Below are positions 11,424-23,601 of a stretch of DNA of 64,000 nt, piece by piece. Every line of letters starts with the position of its first letter. Position 1 is the first letter of the stretch. The DNA lies in assembly GCA_026874595.1 (NCBI GenBank), contig CM049307.1:73138643-73202642 (forward strand), read 5' to 3'. A program made the translations under genes and the position numbers. Source of the DNA: Sipunculus nudus (Eukaryota > Annelida > Sipuncula > Golfingiida > Sipunculidae). The notes beneath the pieces are model-generated. The model saw only the letters and a program-made list of their open reading frames with translations. It did no database searches and was not told where the DNA came from.

Positions 11424-14265
11424 CCTGACGACGCGGGTATAACTTCAGTTGTTCTATATCTCCTTCGCCTAAACTGCTGCTTTGTCTAGGAAGTTTTCGG
11501 GTTTCGACACCAGGGCTGGCACAGGGCCAAGAATCAGACTAGAGAGAGCGGGATGTCGCGGGTTTAAAATTGAAGCTTGATGCACAATGCGATACCATGC
11601 TCTCATTGATCTGACTACATGTACAATATATAAGCTATTGAATTGCTATACAAAACAGCAGTTAACGCAGTTTACACAATCCTGAACATCTTAAGTACTA
11701 CCGGAATTCCTATTGCGTCTTTGATGTGCCACTGGTGATAGAATTTGGCGTTAATTTGACCATTTATGTAACGTAAATAATACCAATCTTTAACTCAGAC
11801 GACTTGATGAGTTATTATATCTTTAACATAGCAGATGTAATTCAAATATATCTGTATAAAAGCAGGCCCTTTGCCACTATATGCTGCAATATACAAAATG
11901 CGTATCAAGTATCAAAATAACAAAGTAACAAATTAGCTCATTAGTTCTAAAATAAAAGTGTGCATGATACAGAAGTATGATAGATATTTCTTGAATGACA
12001 TTAATGTAGCATGATTTTTACCATGTGGATTATTTTTCACAGTTTATTAAAACGTTTTATTTTTATCCGAAAACAACCATCATAGCATATGAAATAACCT
12101 TTCGCGTTTAAGGAAAAGTATCAGTGTCTTTTCTAGTTACGGGTTATTCCTTTCTGTGCTCTTTGTAATGAACATACTTGTTTGAAGTCGGAGAAATCTA
12201 TTGACTTACATTAGCAAAGTGGAGAATTGTCTTTAATTTGCGGCAAAACATGATCTGTCAATGAAGTCATATATGTAATTGCATTTTCACCTTAATATCT
12301 ATAGCAAAGGAATATATATGGGCGGCACAAACGCTAGGTACGCCGCTGCACTAACCCAGCTACAAACACAATTAAAGGTCAGTGCTACCATACACCACAA
12401 GCTGAGTATAATTATAGAAAGCAGTCGGGGGTGGAGGGAAATACATGTATGTGTTTTATCATGTCCTTTTTTCTTTTGATAAGAAGGTGAAAAGAAAACA
12501 CTAATGGGATTAAGAAATATGTGTTCTCTGCCAACATAATTACTTTATAATTAAACAAAGGTTCCTGTTGTCAGCTCTCCTTTCTCCTCGGCTTGTTCTC
12601 CTTTGCTTGACTGATTGTTGTTTACAGATTTCTTAGAAAAAATAATCTTTGAAATATTATTGGGGTTTTTTTTTGTTTTAAAATTTATTATAATACTTCG
12701 TGTAATCTTAATGTCAATACTTCTCTGGTCACCCCGGCGGAATGTGCCCGTTCCTCTACACTGTTATTTTCACCCTCGTAGTCATCCTGTAGTCAAGCCA
12801 ACCTTTGCGTACCGTATACACTGACACGACACCTCAGAAAACTGACTGTCAAGAAACTGAGTAAGGTAAATCCGATATTTGTCTGGCCGAAAATAACGTT
12901 CTCTGTGCTCTCTCCGTTTTAAAAGTGACTGCACATGTAATTTGAAACAATTAGTAAATTCATATAAGGCAAGAGGAAAAGATTCAACTTGCATGTTTTG
13001 GCTATAAGACACATTCAGACTGAATGCGTGAATGTAAAACTTTGGTCGGATACACAAAACAGAGCCTTATTTCAAGTTGACAAATTGATAGACTTTTCCT
13101 GTTAATTGCATAACTCTGTGTATATTAGTATAATGAAACCTTGCACCTTTTGTTTCAAACAATATTTGGTTATATCACTTTTCATATCAGACTTATCAGA
13201 CAAAACCATCCGTGACCAATACAATGACGTCATGGTAAAACGAAAACCGTTGTGGTTAAGATCTTGACTAGGGCGAAATGGTTACAAAGAGGCTTATTAA
13301 ATTGAAAGAATTGCATTTTCAAGAGTCCTTTAGTCTCTCATTGTTCTTTTGATTGAACACATTATGGTCAGCAGTATATTGAGACAACTCGGAGGTTTAT
13401 CAGGGATATTGTTGAGAATCAGCTGACTTGTTCGGTATTTCTGATCTGGTTGTTGCTCGTATTTGCACTTTATTTACATACAAGAGGCGTAACAAAACGC
13501 CAAGCAACTGGCTGTGACTTCAGTAATGTGGCTACAGATGTGCATCATATTATGTTGGAACTCTCGTTCAGTTAGATGTATACATAAATTAATAGATAGA
13601 TTGCAGCACATGACGGTGATTAAGATTTCCGTCTAATTTAAGGTTTTATGATCTTATTATAGCCTTAATTTAGGGAAACCTGTGCCGGGAGGACCCCAGT
13701 TAATCATTTATTTTCTTGCAGTGGATAACACCCACTATGATCTGTGGGCATACCAAATTAAAAAATCCCATGGATCCATTCATGAGAAATCAGGTTGACT
13801 AAATCTCATGCAGTTAATAATTACATTCCCTTGGCCTTGATTCTATGTGAAAATTACAATATATCAGCTAGTAGCAAACGGTTACTTCATCCTCTAGTTC
13901 GTGGGGTTATACATGTATTTGCGGGTTAATCCCCCGCGATTTTCACATTTCACTATTTTGAGAGAACTAAATTTTCGCGCTCTTATCATAGAGTATCATA
14001 CAAAGAGTTCATGAATGTCCATTGTTATACTAATTATCGAATATGTGCACTAAATCTTCATAATTTGGCGAGAACCTTGATGGTGTTGAAATTCATGAAG
14101 ATAATATAAATGATCTAACATTATTTACCATATTAATCCTTGGTTTACGGATTACATTTTTTTTCATTCAACGACGTTATGAATAACAGATTAAATGCGG
14201 ATGATGCTTTTGTATAAATGACTGTTCACCTCTGTAGATGTCACAAGACGATGGTTTTGTTTTCG
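11424..14265. other. Non-coding stretch, no gene recognised
   Basis: AT-rich sequence with short chance frames only. There is no recognised transposon end or RNA gene. The frame at 12782-13057 (minus, 91 codons) shows no familiar motif. Confidence 0.55.
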
Positions 14266-14670
14266 AGGTGTGTCATTTACGAGGGTTTTTATTTTCAAGG
14301 TGTCCTATTTACAAGGGTTTCACTTTCGAGGTGTCTTACTTATGATTATTTTATTTTCTAGGTGTCTTATTTACGAGGGTTTTATTTTCGAGGTGTCTTA
14401 TTTATTATTATTTTGTTTTCTAGGTGTCTTAATTACGAGGGTTTTATTTTCGAGGTGTCTTATTAATGATTATTTTATTTTCTAGGTGTCTTATTTAAGA
14501 GGGTTTTATTTTCTCAGTGTCTCATTTACGAGGGTTTTATTTTCAAGGTGTCTTATTTATGATTATTTTATTTTCTATGTGTCTTATTTACGAGAGATTT
14601 ATTTTCGAGGTGTCATATTTACGAGGGTTTTATTTTCGAGGTGTCTTATTTACGAGGGTTTTATTTCGCG
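14266..14670. repeat. 31-bp minisatellite
   Basis: Repeats of a 31-bp unit built on GTTTTATTTTCGAGGTGTC and TTATTTACGAGG. Several units alternate with a variant carrying GATTATTTTATTTTCTAGG, giving a roughly 62-bp dimeric pattern. The three overlapping plus-strand frames in 14270-14737 come from this repeat. Confidence 0.85.
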
Positions 14671-15401
14671 AAAATTTTTCTTTCGAGAAAATCGTAAATT
14701 TGAAACCTTAGCGAACATAAACCAAACCACAGTATGAGGATCCCGAGTGAGGAATGTCCTGGCTGCTTAAGTGTGAATTTACTGTCGTAAAATGAAGAGT
14801 AAAATCGTGGGTGTTCTTAAAGAGGGTGGCTCTTGTTGCCTTAAGAAGTATATGAAAGTACATTTTATTGGGATTTAATATTTGAATCAAACAAATTTAT
14901 ATAATCTATAGTTTATATATAGTATATGAAGAAGTATAATTTAATCTATCTATATATCAATAATATATACTAGTTTATTTCGACATAATTACGACACGAT
15001 GTAATCATCAGACTTTGTTCATCCCGCAGAGCTGATCATGTCCTGAACGTTTCTCCGTATCAGTGATACATGCTTTGCCTATCAGCACTCAGCATAAATT
15101 GGTACCATATGACCTGTGACGTCAAAACGAACTCTCCTTGATGTTATCATTGATCGAAGCCACGTGCACGGTATGATTTGAGATGCGGTTATCTGGAACT
15201 CGTTCAGCACGTGCTCCACAGATGGCAGCATCATCTGTTATGTAATATTTACACAATCTGCAACACCGCAAATTGCAAAGTTTCATGGTGCAGGTACGTA
15301 CTTTTACCGTCATACAGAAAATACCTTACATGTAGAAGGCACTCGATAGAGCGCACACTCAAGATATACCTCCACCAAAACTGCTCCTTCAGAACCATTT
15401 T
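14671..15401. other. Non-coding stretch
   Basis: AT-rich sequence without a recognisable gene. It starts with an A/T-rich segment containing CGCGAAAATTTTTCTTTCG just after the minisatellite, possibly part of an older repeat. Confidence 0.5.
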
Positions 15402-15560
15402 TAGCTTAGCTGTTATCTGAGCTAGAGTCATGGTCTTTTGTCCTTTGTCCGTCCTTCCGTTAACTGGGCACAGTTTAGAAACCGTTAGACGTATGAATCC
15501 GAAATTTTGTATACAGTTAAATGTCCCCAAAATCTCCTACCATACCAAAAGCTGGGTCAC
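15402..15560 (+). mobile_element. HLE-A 5'-end fragment
   Basis: Begins after a T-rich flank with TAGCTTAGCTG and its partial complement CTGAGCTA. A GTCC/TTCC-rich stretch and the phrase TAACTGGGCACAG then follow, as in the 5' end at 23602. No matching 3' end (a hairpin followed by CTTGTT) was found downstream with confidence, so the fragment is probably truncated. A hairpin at about 15933-15955 (CGAGAAACA...TTTTTCTCG) could be a decayed end, but this is weak. Confidence 0.55.
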
Positions 15561-16936
15561 TAGGATTTCGTTCCTTCGAGATATTAAGGACTAGCTTATA
15601 AACCCGGTATAGTGGGCTTATTACCGGGGCTGGGAAGATATATTAACTGAGATGTGGAATGTTGGCTCACTTTTTGTTCTAAAAGTTAACAGAAAATATT
15701 GGTTTTCATTTGGAAACTGTCTCAATAAGATATGTATAAATAGGAGGGTCCGTATCCCATTTTCAGCCACCGCAACTTTTTTTTCATCGTATCAGACAAA
15801 TTTTAAGGCCTGAAACCCCAGACATCACTCCACCCCATCCCACCCCAACCCACATCTTTTCCTGAAATAGGAACCTTGAATTGGGTTTTGTCATTAATCC
15901 TCCTGGGTTGAACTTTCATTTAATGAATCGAGAAACATGTGTTTTTCTCGTTTACTGACCACGCACGTGGGTGAGAGCCTCGATCAAGTGTAAGGCCCGA
16001 CAGGCTCAAATCCCTCACTGAAAGCAAGCGTTATTCATATGAACAATAGTATATAGTGTTTGTGGTTAAGTTACCACGATGCACGCACTCCGGTCATTGC
16101 AGAATGCAGTTCGGCTGTGCTTGGCATAACCTCCGTGCAAGTCAGTAAAAACGGAAAAACCGTAATATGTATATCAAAAATTATTTATTCTCATATCGCC
16201 TATGTCACTCCGGGGATAATAACCTTTAAAATGATGTATTACACACTATATATATTGTACACAACGCGGTTTTATAGAGAACATTGCGAACAGACGTGAA
16301 CAGAATTCTTATAAGTATTAGATAAATCTCAATTTCTCATTAAAAACAAATTGTTACACTTCAAGGCTTATATCAAATCCACTGCTTTCTTTTTGATCAT
16401 ATTGAAAATACATATCTCTCTATATATTTTTCCACGTACACACCAGAAATTAGGTCAGTGTTGTATAATTTTTTGAAGTTATGGGCCCGAACATAATGCA
16501 CTTTGTAAAAAAGTCAGGAAATATATTTACTCACTTAAAATGTGAATTGTTGAAGCTAGAGACTTTTTTCCAGGTATATAACTTTATTTAATCAAGATAA
16601 AATTGTATACCCAAAATCAGATATGAATTTTGCCAATTTTTTAGTTATTAGCATAAATGTAAAATCATTACCTTAAATTTTGCCGAAATTTGATCATGGC
16701 ACGTTTTCTTCCCCCAAGTGTTGTGTGGATTTATTTTCAAAGCATGTTTACAAAAGTATTCCATCTGTTAAAATCTTAAATTTAACACCAATTGATCAAT
16801 AACTGTAAAAAAAACTTTTCAAGCACCGTGTCAAGTATTGTTTACATCAAGCAAGTGGTATGCAGTGTGCTAGAGCTAGCTCTCAGCTCCCCAGGCTGTT
16901 ACGCAATCGCTTCACTCCTGGCCATCTCCCTCTGTC

Positions 16937-16940
<4 letters not shown>

Positions 16941-16995
<55 letters not shown>
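16941..16995. repeat. (TA)n microsatellite
   Basis: About 27 uninterrupted TA dinucleotides. The tyrosine/isoleucine-rich frame across it is an artefact. Confidence 0.95.
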
Positions 16996-16998
<3 letters not shown>

Positions 16999-17507
16999 TC
17001 TTATAATTTCAATATTAAATTCATCTTTGTGGAAACTTGAACAATTCTAAAATTTATTTTTATACAAAAACATGTTCAGTATTTTAATCCTAATATTCAA
17101 ATGTGATAAATATTATGATCTTATGTAAGTGCTCATTGACATGTTCAGATTTAATAAGATATAAGTACGTTGTAGCATTTCATTCATATCTCTTAAAGCT
17201 GGATGGGCCTTGATATAAATAACACTGTTAAACTTAGTTAATCAGGAATATTGGGCACACTTTACTGGGATGAATTTTGAGCTCATATGGTCATATATTT
17301 AACTATTGAAAACTTAATTACATTCACACATTATTTGTTCATAAAATTTATCCTTTCATATAACACTTAGGCCCATTTTTTTCCTTACTGTATTTCCTTA
17401 TTGGTTTCAGGCCACAAGTTTCATTAATTGCACAGTGCAAATACGATTTATTCCTAATTGGCTTGTTTTAACATGTTTATTAAATTTTGTTTATGCTCAT
17501 TTGAATT

Positions 17508-17556
17508 TTGTACAGCGCTTTATTTCAGTTAATAAATAAATGTTTATTATTAAACT
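17508..17556 (+). mobile_element. Possible LINE (CR1/L2-like) 3' tail
   Basis: The sequence TTTTGTACAGCGCTTTATTT followed by A/T-rich short repeats is typical of the 3' ends of CR1/L2-type non-LTR elements in animals. No coding part is recognisable, so this is a guess from the tail only. Confidence 0.35.
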
Positions 17557-19109
17557 TTGCCTCATGTCAATTATTCTATCATTTACATGGTTTCTTTTTA
17601 GCAGGGCCATTTCCTCTTAGATTATCAAATACAAATATATATGAAAAACCAAAAGAAATATTTTGCATTTGCTAAAATTTCCCCAAATTCAGCTGAGCGA
17701 TGGATACGAAAGTGATGAATATATTAATTGAGTATATTCTCCGTAAGTTAAATTAACGTTTCTCTTTAACTTTTAACTTTCATCTTTAACTTTAACTTTT
17801 TTTATCTTTTCTAAATCATAAGTACATAAACTGACCTAGCCCCTCTCCTTGTGAGCAAGGGCCAAACGATCTCTCTGTATAATTTACTGCCCCAACTGTC
17901 TGTGGTTGCCGGTGTAACTTACATGTCTCTAGATATTAGAGCTATTTTTACAGAGACTGATGGTCCAAATATATGTCACCTCGATCTCGGCCATAAAATC
18001 TCTCTCTGTGGTTGTTGCGTGCAGCCCGCCCTACTTAACTAAATTCCCTCTGTAATTTAAGCACTTGAAGCACAATATTACAGGCACGTGGCGTCATATG
18101 CATCATGCATTCCCCCGTCAGACCGGCGATAGCTGTTCCTGGAATATAGAGCGTGGAGTAGCTGACTGATGGTAATTTCATCAGGAGGCAAGTATTATTA
18201 TAGCAAGTGGGGGTCAACCAGAGGTCACGTGTGTATGTCATCAGGGCAGCATAAATCATGGCATCGCTCTATATAGATATGCCCCGCCCCACCCACGTGT
18301 ATCGGACAATGACATTTAACAGGCCTACATGCGTGGGATTCTATTTTGCATCTAGTCTGGCTTCCGCTAATAGCACCTACGAGGAAATCAGTTCAAACAA
18401 GCATTAACTTACATGATGTAAAATCCCGTTTTGATTCTCTTATAGACGAAAAGTTTAAATAAAACAGCATGATGAATGATAGAAAAAAACATATGTTGTA
18501 TACAACGGTCAGGAGTGTTTTAAAAAAATGTGAATTATTTCAGTGTGACATAAGGTAACCTTTCCTGCCAATATTATTGGATGTTGCAGGATCCGGCGGC
18601 TGCTGGTGCAGAATGGTGTCTCAAGATAACAACTATGGTGTGAACGTAATGGTGTAGTAATTAATGGGAGATAATTGGAGTTATTAATGAGTTATTTATA
18701 AATTTGTTCCTGACCATATCTATTACGACTCTCATATTGACATATTAATTTATGAAGCCCAAAGTTTAAAGTTGCCAGTCCATATATCTGGTTTTGCGTA
18801 TCATATCTGGTTTAATATAGCATTTAAAATGAGTAAACAAATATATCTGAAACAAAACTGATTTCTTATTCTCTCTGCACCAAGACAATTGACCACAACT
18901 ACTACTTTTGTTGTTTTTTACTCGTGTCTGTTAGTATATGTTTTGTTTTGTTGGTCTGTTTGTAGCATTGCACAAAAATCCGAATAATAGGGTGGTTCCA
19001 GTGGAACTGTTTTGTCTTGGCGGAGGTATGCGCTCTAAAGAAAGTCATTCTTGTTAGACCTGTTACCAGGGAGTCCTTTGAAGAATCCCAATTTTGTTCC
19101 AGTTATAAC

Positions 19110-19352
19110 TTAGTAACATAATATTAGTGCAGCAAGTACACCACGCTTATGCGCCAACAGTTCGTTCTCATCAACATCTGAGGAGGCATTCTTCAGAAAA
19201 GTTCTTTTACCGTGAACCCATGATAGAAAAGGAGTGACATCAAACAAACTCCAGCAAATGGATGTTTCAAGTACTCCATCCTGGGCGAACGTGGAAAATG
19301 CGAAACTAAATATTAAAACGACCGATCGTGTGATTGAACTTAAGCGATACAT
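19110..19352 (-). CDS. Candidate secreted peptide precursor (or first exon of one)
   Basis: An 80-codon frame of unrecognised family. Residues 1-9 are polar/basic. Residues 10-23 are hydrophobic (SVVLIFSFAFSTFA) and end in a plausible signal-peptidase site before QDG, so the product could be secreted. After this, residues 41-50 read PFLSWVHGKR. Gly-Lys-Arg is the usual cleavage-and-amidation signal of animal neuropeptide precursors. A second dibasic site, Lys69-Arg70, follows an acidic spacer (SSDVDENELL). The last ten residues, GVLAALILCY, look unlike a peptide tail, and a GT just after codon 70 could be a splice donor, so the frame may be only an exon. A chance frame is quite possible, since there is no second copy of the peptide and no proven family. 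The FxSW core loosely recalls kinin-type peptides but lacks the normal C-terminal Gly-amide position. Confidence 0.25.
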   Translation of the reverse strand: MYRLSSITRSVVLIFSFAFSTFAQDGVLETSICWSLFDVTPFLSWVHGKRTFLKNASSDVDENELLAHKRGVLAALILCY

Positions 19353-20425
19353 TGCGTTTTATTGTAAATATTGAGAATAATGGGAGAATCTAAAGAATTG
19401 ATTTCCGTCACCTTCCTTCGGTTAATCGATGTGAGGTTATATTATTGGATGAGTGAATGTAATCTGATCGGTCCCTCGCTCCAGAAATCAGATGTCCCGT
19501 CAGAATACATGGATGATTAATGATGACCTACCGCGTCACAGGTCAGTGTCAACTCAACGATCAAACTAAACGCCGGAGCCAAGCATTGTTATGGAAATTA
19601 CTAAGCATCTCCATGACAACATTTGGTGCTGAGCGTGCTTTCCATGACTGCGTTAGCACAAATACATTATATGTACCCAGAATGCTCCGCGGGGAAATTA
19701 ATAAGATTGACTTTTATTATTAAAGGTCCCAGGAGTAAAATAATTGGATGAAAGTATTTCATGGGCTTACCCGCTCGCCACTGCTGTTATTTAATTTATT
19801 AGGTGAGTGCCTTTAGTTTTGATATTTCTTCATGAAATGCATGTATTCACAACTACCACAAAACTATTTTATTATACATTGTGTCAGAACATGAAAGGCA
19901 CACTCGTGTTATATTGTGTTTTTTTTTCGGGCTGAGGGGGAGGGGTCACGTGTGGTTGATTTGTAGGCCTATATGTGTATACATTATGTATGGCAACAGG
20001 TCACAGGCGTATAAAACCTCGTGCAAACCAAATATAGACCATTAATTGAGTAAAGAACACTGATCAGTAAATATCATGTTTTAACTTACATATATGTCTT
20101 AATTGACATACTATCTGCATAAAGAAATAAAATAATTAAGGCCTTTAGCCTAACTGCATAAAACAAATGGCCCAAAGTCCTTGTAATACACCCTGTCACA
20201 AAAAGCGCGTGCGCAGATTGGTCTGTGAGTATAATAATCATACACATGCAAATGTAGCCGTGTGAATCGCTGACCATGACATGCCCCTGCATATTTGGCT
20301 TTGGAACAGCTGATGGGCGGTTGGCAAGGAGCCGAGATACTGTAATACGCCACACGAGGTCGCTCTTGTTTGTTTATACTCTGCAACGTGAACCCCCTGC
20401 GTCACCTAGTTTAGTTTCACGTCGC
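19353..20425. other. Non-coding stretch upstream of the UBE2H-like gene
   Basis: No gene recognised. Short frames on both strands at 20086-20500 overlap one another and lack motifs. The part after about 20200 is less AT-rich and has more CpG than the surroundings, as expected near a promoter. Confidence 0.45.
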
Positions 20426-20470
20426 ATGCAAATAATACGGGAAGGCCAATCCTCGGTACCTGATTGGTTG
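20426..20470 (+). promoter_or_regulatory. Putative promoter motifs of the UBE2H-like gene
   Basis: An octamer ATGCAAAT lies at 20426-20433, a CCAAT box (GGCCAAT) at 20444-20450, and an inverted CCAAT box (GATTGGTTG) at 20462-20470. They lie 160-210 bases upstream of the start codon. No TATA box was seen. The spacing of the two CCAAT boxes suggests an NF-Y type promoter, but function is inferred from motifs only. Confidence 0.4.
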
Positions 20471-20631
20471 ATAAGCGGGAACCCTCAAGGTCAAAGGTAA
20501 AGGCAATGTTCGGGTGCGTGACCCGTTGTCATGTCAGTACACGTCATTCATAGTCAAGTGGGCTGCCCTAATGTATGTAACTATACCAGCTGGCCTGCGA
20601 CCGAACTTGCTCCCACAAAACAGATACAAAC

Positions 20632-21222
20632 ATGGCTTCGGGTCTGGGAGGACGCAGGCGGATAGACAGGGATATTGCAAAGCTCATCGAGCGCAAGTAT
20701 GATGTTTCTATCATGGACAGAGTGAACGAGTTGTCGGTTAAATTCAGGGGGCCACAAGGGACCTCGTACGAAGGGGGAATATGGAAGGTGCGTGTGTATT
20801 TGCCCGACACGTATCCGTTCAAGTCACCTTCGATCGGGTTCATGAACAGAATATTCCACCCGAACATAGACGACCCGTCAGGGACTGTGTGTTTGGATGT
20901 AATAAACCAAAATTGGAGCGCCCTGTACGATCTGACCAACGTATTTGATTCATTCCTGCCGCAACTACTGACATACCCAAATCCGACAGATCCCTTGAAT
21001 GGCTACGCGGCGTCTCTGTACCTCAAGAACCCAGACAAATATAGACAAACTGTAACGGAATACATCGACAAATATGCTACAGAAGACGCGCTGTTAGAAC
21101 AGGGGTCTGCCTGTCCAAGTGCAGAAACATCGGAACTGAGTGACTTTTCAGAATCTGAGGACGAAACAGCGGACACGCCCACGGACCCAGTGCCACGGAA
21201 ACGCATTAAGCTCACAACTTGA
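20632..21222 (+). CDS. UBE2H-like: Ubiquitin-conjugating enzyme E2 H-like protein, intronless copy
   Basis: A 196-residue E2 enzyme. By family knowledge it accepts ubiquitin from E1 as a thioester on its cysteine and passes it to substrates. UBE2H and yeast Ubc8 work with the GID/CTLH E3 ligase. The UBC fold spans about residues 8-150. Visible hallmarks are PQGTSYEGG (41-49), [12 protein letters not shown] (61-72), the HPN motif (76-78), catalytic Cys87 in [12 protein letters not shown], and [13 protein letters not shown] (112-124). The C-tail is acidic ([12 protein letters not shown], about 167-178), as in UBE2H. It then continues with a basic PRKRIKL stretch (188-194) resembling a nuclear localisation signal, which makes it longer than the 183-residue human protein. 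The start is supported by A at -3 and G at +4. The whole gene is one frame without introns, whereas vertebrate UBE2H is split, so a retrocopy is likely. No poly(A) remnant or target duplication is visible, suggesting an old event. Frames on the opposite strand are shadows. Confidence 0.92.
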   Translation: MASGLGGRRRIDRDIAKLIERKYDVSIMDRVNELSVKFRGPQGTSYEGGIWKVRVYLPDTYPFKSPSIGFMNRIFHPNIDDPSGTVCLDVINQNWSALYDLTNVFDSFLPQLLTYPNPTDPLNGYAASLYLKNPDKYRQTVTEYIDKYATEDALLEQGSACPSAETSELSDFSESEDETADTPTDPVPRKRIKLTT

Positions 21223-22390
21223 CCCGCACGAGATCCGTAGGCCAAATTAATTCTTAAATATTAACCAATATAGTATTGACTGTTATGCAATTTAAGCCAT
21301 GGCTTCCTTTTGACATCAAAACAGGGTGCTATGTGCGTAATTGCAAGACTGATGTTTCATCTTGTCAATCAGTGTGAAATGGGTCAGGGACTGAAAAAAG
21401 CAACTGTTCGTGTGTCTCTTAAACCCAGACCCAGAAACCATCAACAAAACCACGTGACTGCGAGCGTCAGCTGGTATGGTGGATCGGTGTACACGGAGCC
21501 AGAAATCTATACATGCCCAGCCTTTGTTGTGGAACCGTAGGGCCACGTACAGATCAAGGGTTATTTATTGACATAAGACTTACGTCTCCGCGGGCAGGGT
21601 GGGCACCTCGCCCGCGCGGAGCTGGCCCAGAGTGGGCGTGGTGGGGGGTTCGAAGCAATTTAGTTAAGTAGATATGTCAGCCTTTATTGTTGTTGATGCG
21701 ACTGTTTGTCACGGAGTGACCTTTCATTCGGCTTTATAAAGTTGTTAAAACAATAGTTAGTGATTAATTAAGTTTTTCATGTTGTGTATGAGTTTAGTTT
21801 GAAGCCAATCGTTCATTACTGATATCTAGGTGAGTAGAGAAGGCGCTAGTAGATCAATTTGCATTCCACACATAGCTATCATAGTTTGTGAACAACTGCA
21901 GTACTTGGTCATAACTGACAAGAGACAACTATTGGTCAACCAGCACACAATTTCTGTTTATAGAATGGATGTTTTATGTAGAATATATGTGTTCTCAGCA
22001 GCAGAATTTTTTTGTAAATGCATCAGTTTTTAGTTGGTTTCATTAGTTTCGTTTTTAGCCCAGGTTTTTGCTATTTATACCTATATACCATTTTCCCTTT
22101 TATTCAAGGACACCCCTAGAAAGCAAAACAGAAAGGTTGCAAGTTTTTACTGAAGCAGTTCAAAGTTTGTGAAACCAAATATTATCATTGGGCTGCTTGA
22201 CTGTGATATGATTGTTAATGTGTGAAGCTTGTTTTTTTTTTTTATATCATCATATATGTGGAATCACAACAGTTGCACAGTTGCAAACAAACAGTTACCA
22301 TGGTTGGATACCCAGGCCACAGTGACAAATCTGCCAAATGTCATCAGCAATACTTTCTCTTAAGATATCTGTCCTCGTTTATATACTGCA
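21223..22390 (+). other. Probable 3' untranslated/intergenic sequence after the UBE2H-like gene
   Basis: No further gene is seen. No AATAAA lies close behind the stop codon. The first clear one I found is near 22789 (GTAAATAAAAG), which would give a long 3' UTR if used. A CpG-rich patch at about 21590-21650 (CGCCCGCGCGGAGC) is the most GC-rich short stretch nearby. Confidence 0.4.
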
Positions 22391-22485
22391 GATGCAGTCG
22401 TGATTACTTCTGTGATCAAGATATATATATATGTGTGTGTGTGTGTGTATATATCTTGATCATAGAAGTAATCATGACTGCATAT
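22391..22485. repeat. Long imperfect palindrome with TA/TG loop
   Basis: The left arm (GATGCAGTCGTGATTACTTC...) and right arm (...GAAGTAATCATGACTGC) pair over about 35 bases with few mismatches. They continue into TATATA on both sides of a (TA)n(TG)n centre. The outer TTTATATA parts also pair. It may be a short foldback transposon relic or may have arisen at the microsatellite. Confidence 0.75.
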
Positions 22486-23601
22486 ATAAAACACATTAGG
22501 GAAGAAATCGAAAATGAGGCATAGGATGGAATGTTTGATACACAGTAAATCTAAAGATTTTTTTTTACTTTGGAGTTGATTCCAGGTCTTTTGACTTGTA
22601 CTCTTGACCTCTGTCATTGACCTGTCCAGTCCAGGTAAAGACTGCAGCAGTCAAATCAACAGACCTTTACATATCACTGAATTCCTATGTGTCAAATATT
22701 TTTTTCTCTCTCACTCTCCCCTTCTAATATATAAATATTTTAAATATTTTACAATTTTTCAATGAGTAAGCTGACTGATACCAAGCTGTAAATAAAAGTA
22801 TAATCTTTAAAAATACAAGATTGAGGAACACGTAAAATTTTGTGGCATCCAGATGATCAGATAACAGCTTGTGAAAATTGAATCCTGTAAATGTTTTGTA
22901 TTTTGCAGTATATGTATCGCACTATATTTCCTGTTTGGGTATGAAATGTGACAGTGATCTTGGATCATTTTTACATGCATGTCTCTAATTTCCCAGAATC
23001 ACCATGCAGTCTATATATAATTACAGGGTGGTTTTAGTCAGTATTGTTCAGGTGCAGCAGACATACTCCTGGTTAATAATAAACCATGTATGCACTGACA
23101 GCATCAGTACAGTTAATATGATGTGAACCTGCCTAATATTGTTTCCCACCACTTTTGTTATCATCAGTGCTGTGTCCACAAGTGCATGCTGGTCACGTAC
23201 ATCACTTAGTATATAAATGTACAATGATCTGGTTATGTAAATTCACAATGAGGCATTATCAGACTGCCAAAAAAACTGATTCATTTCAATACAGATGTCA
23301 CAGTAATTTACTTGAAAAAAATAAGTAAAACCCAGTTTGCATCTCGTTCTTAAACTGTTTATTATGGTATTATGAGGATATTTCATTAAAATGAAAATTG
23401 GGAAAAAAATTTCCTCATGTTCCAAGAACATATTTTGATAATAAGTAAAGATTATTTAATATAATATTGTAGAATTGTATATCTGACTGACAAAATATCA
23501 AATGCATTAGTACAGACAGCATGGAGAAAATTAATTTGGGAATTAGCTTTCATGTTAGAAACATATTAATAATACCGAGATATGTCATAATATTAGCTTT
23601 T
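22486..23601. other. Non-coding stretch
   Basis: AT-rich sequence without a recognisable gene or repeat family, ending in a T-rich flank where the HLE-A element starts. Confidence 0.5.

Larger units (their letters stand above)
15561..19109. other. Non-coding stretch with (TA)n and a LINE-like tail
   Basis: Mostly AT-rich with no gene recognised. It contains (TA)n at 16941-16995. At about 17510-17556 there is a tail resembling CR1/L2-type LINE 3' ends: CAGCGCTTTATTT followed by AATAAATAAATG and TTATTATTA. No reverse transcriptase sequence was recognised upstream of that tail. Confidence 0.5.

Noticed and set aside
9552-11489. Long frames of up to 313 codons on both strands as repeat proteins
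   Set aside because: They follow automatically from a 24-bp, stop-free repeat that is open in four frames at once. There is no signal peptide, splice structure or frame preference.
15965-16020. tRNA-like or SINE segment (GCTCAAATCCCTCACTG)
   Set aside because: The box B match is partial and there is no convincing box A at the right distance.
20568-21245. Antisense frames over the UBE2H-like gene
   Set aside because: They mirror the coding strand and have no independent features.
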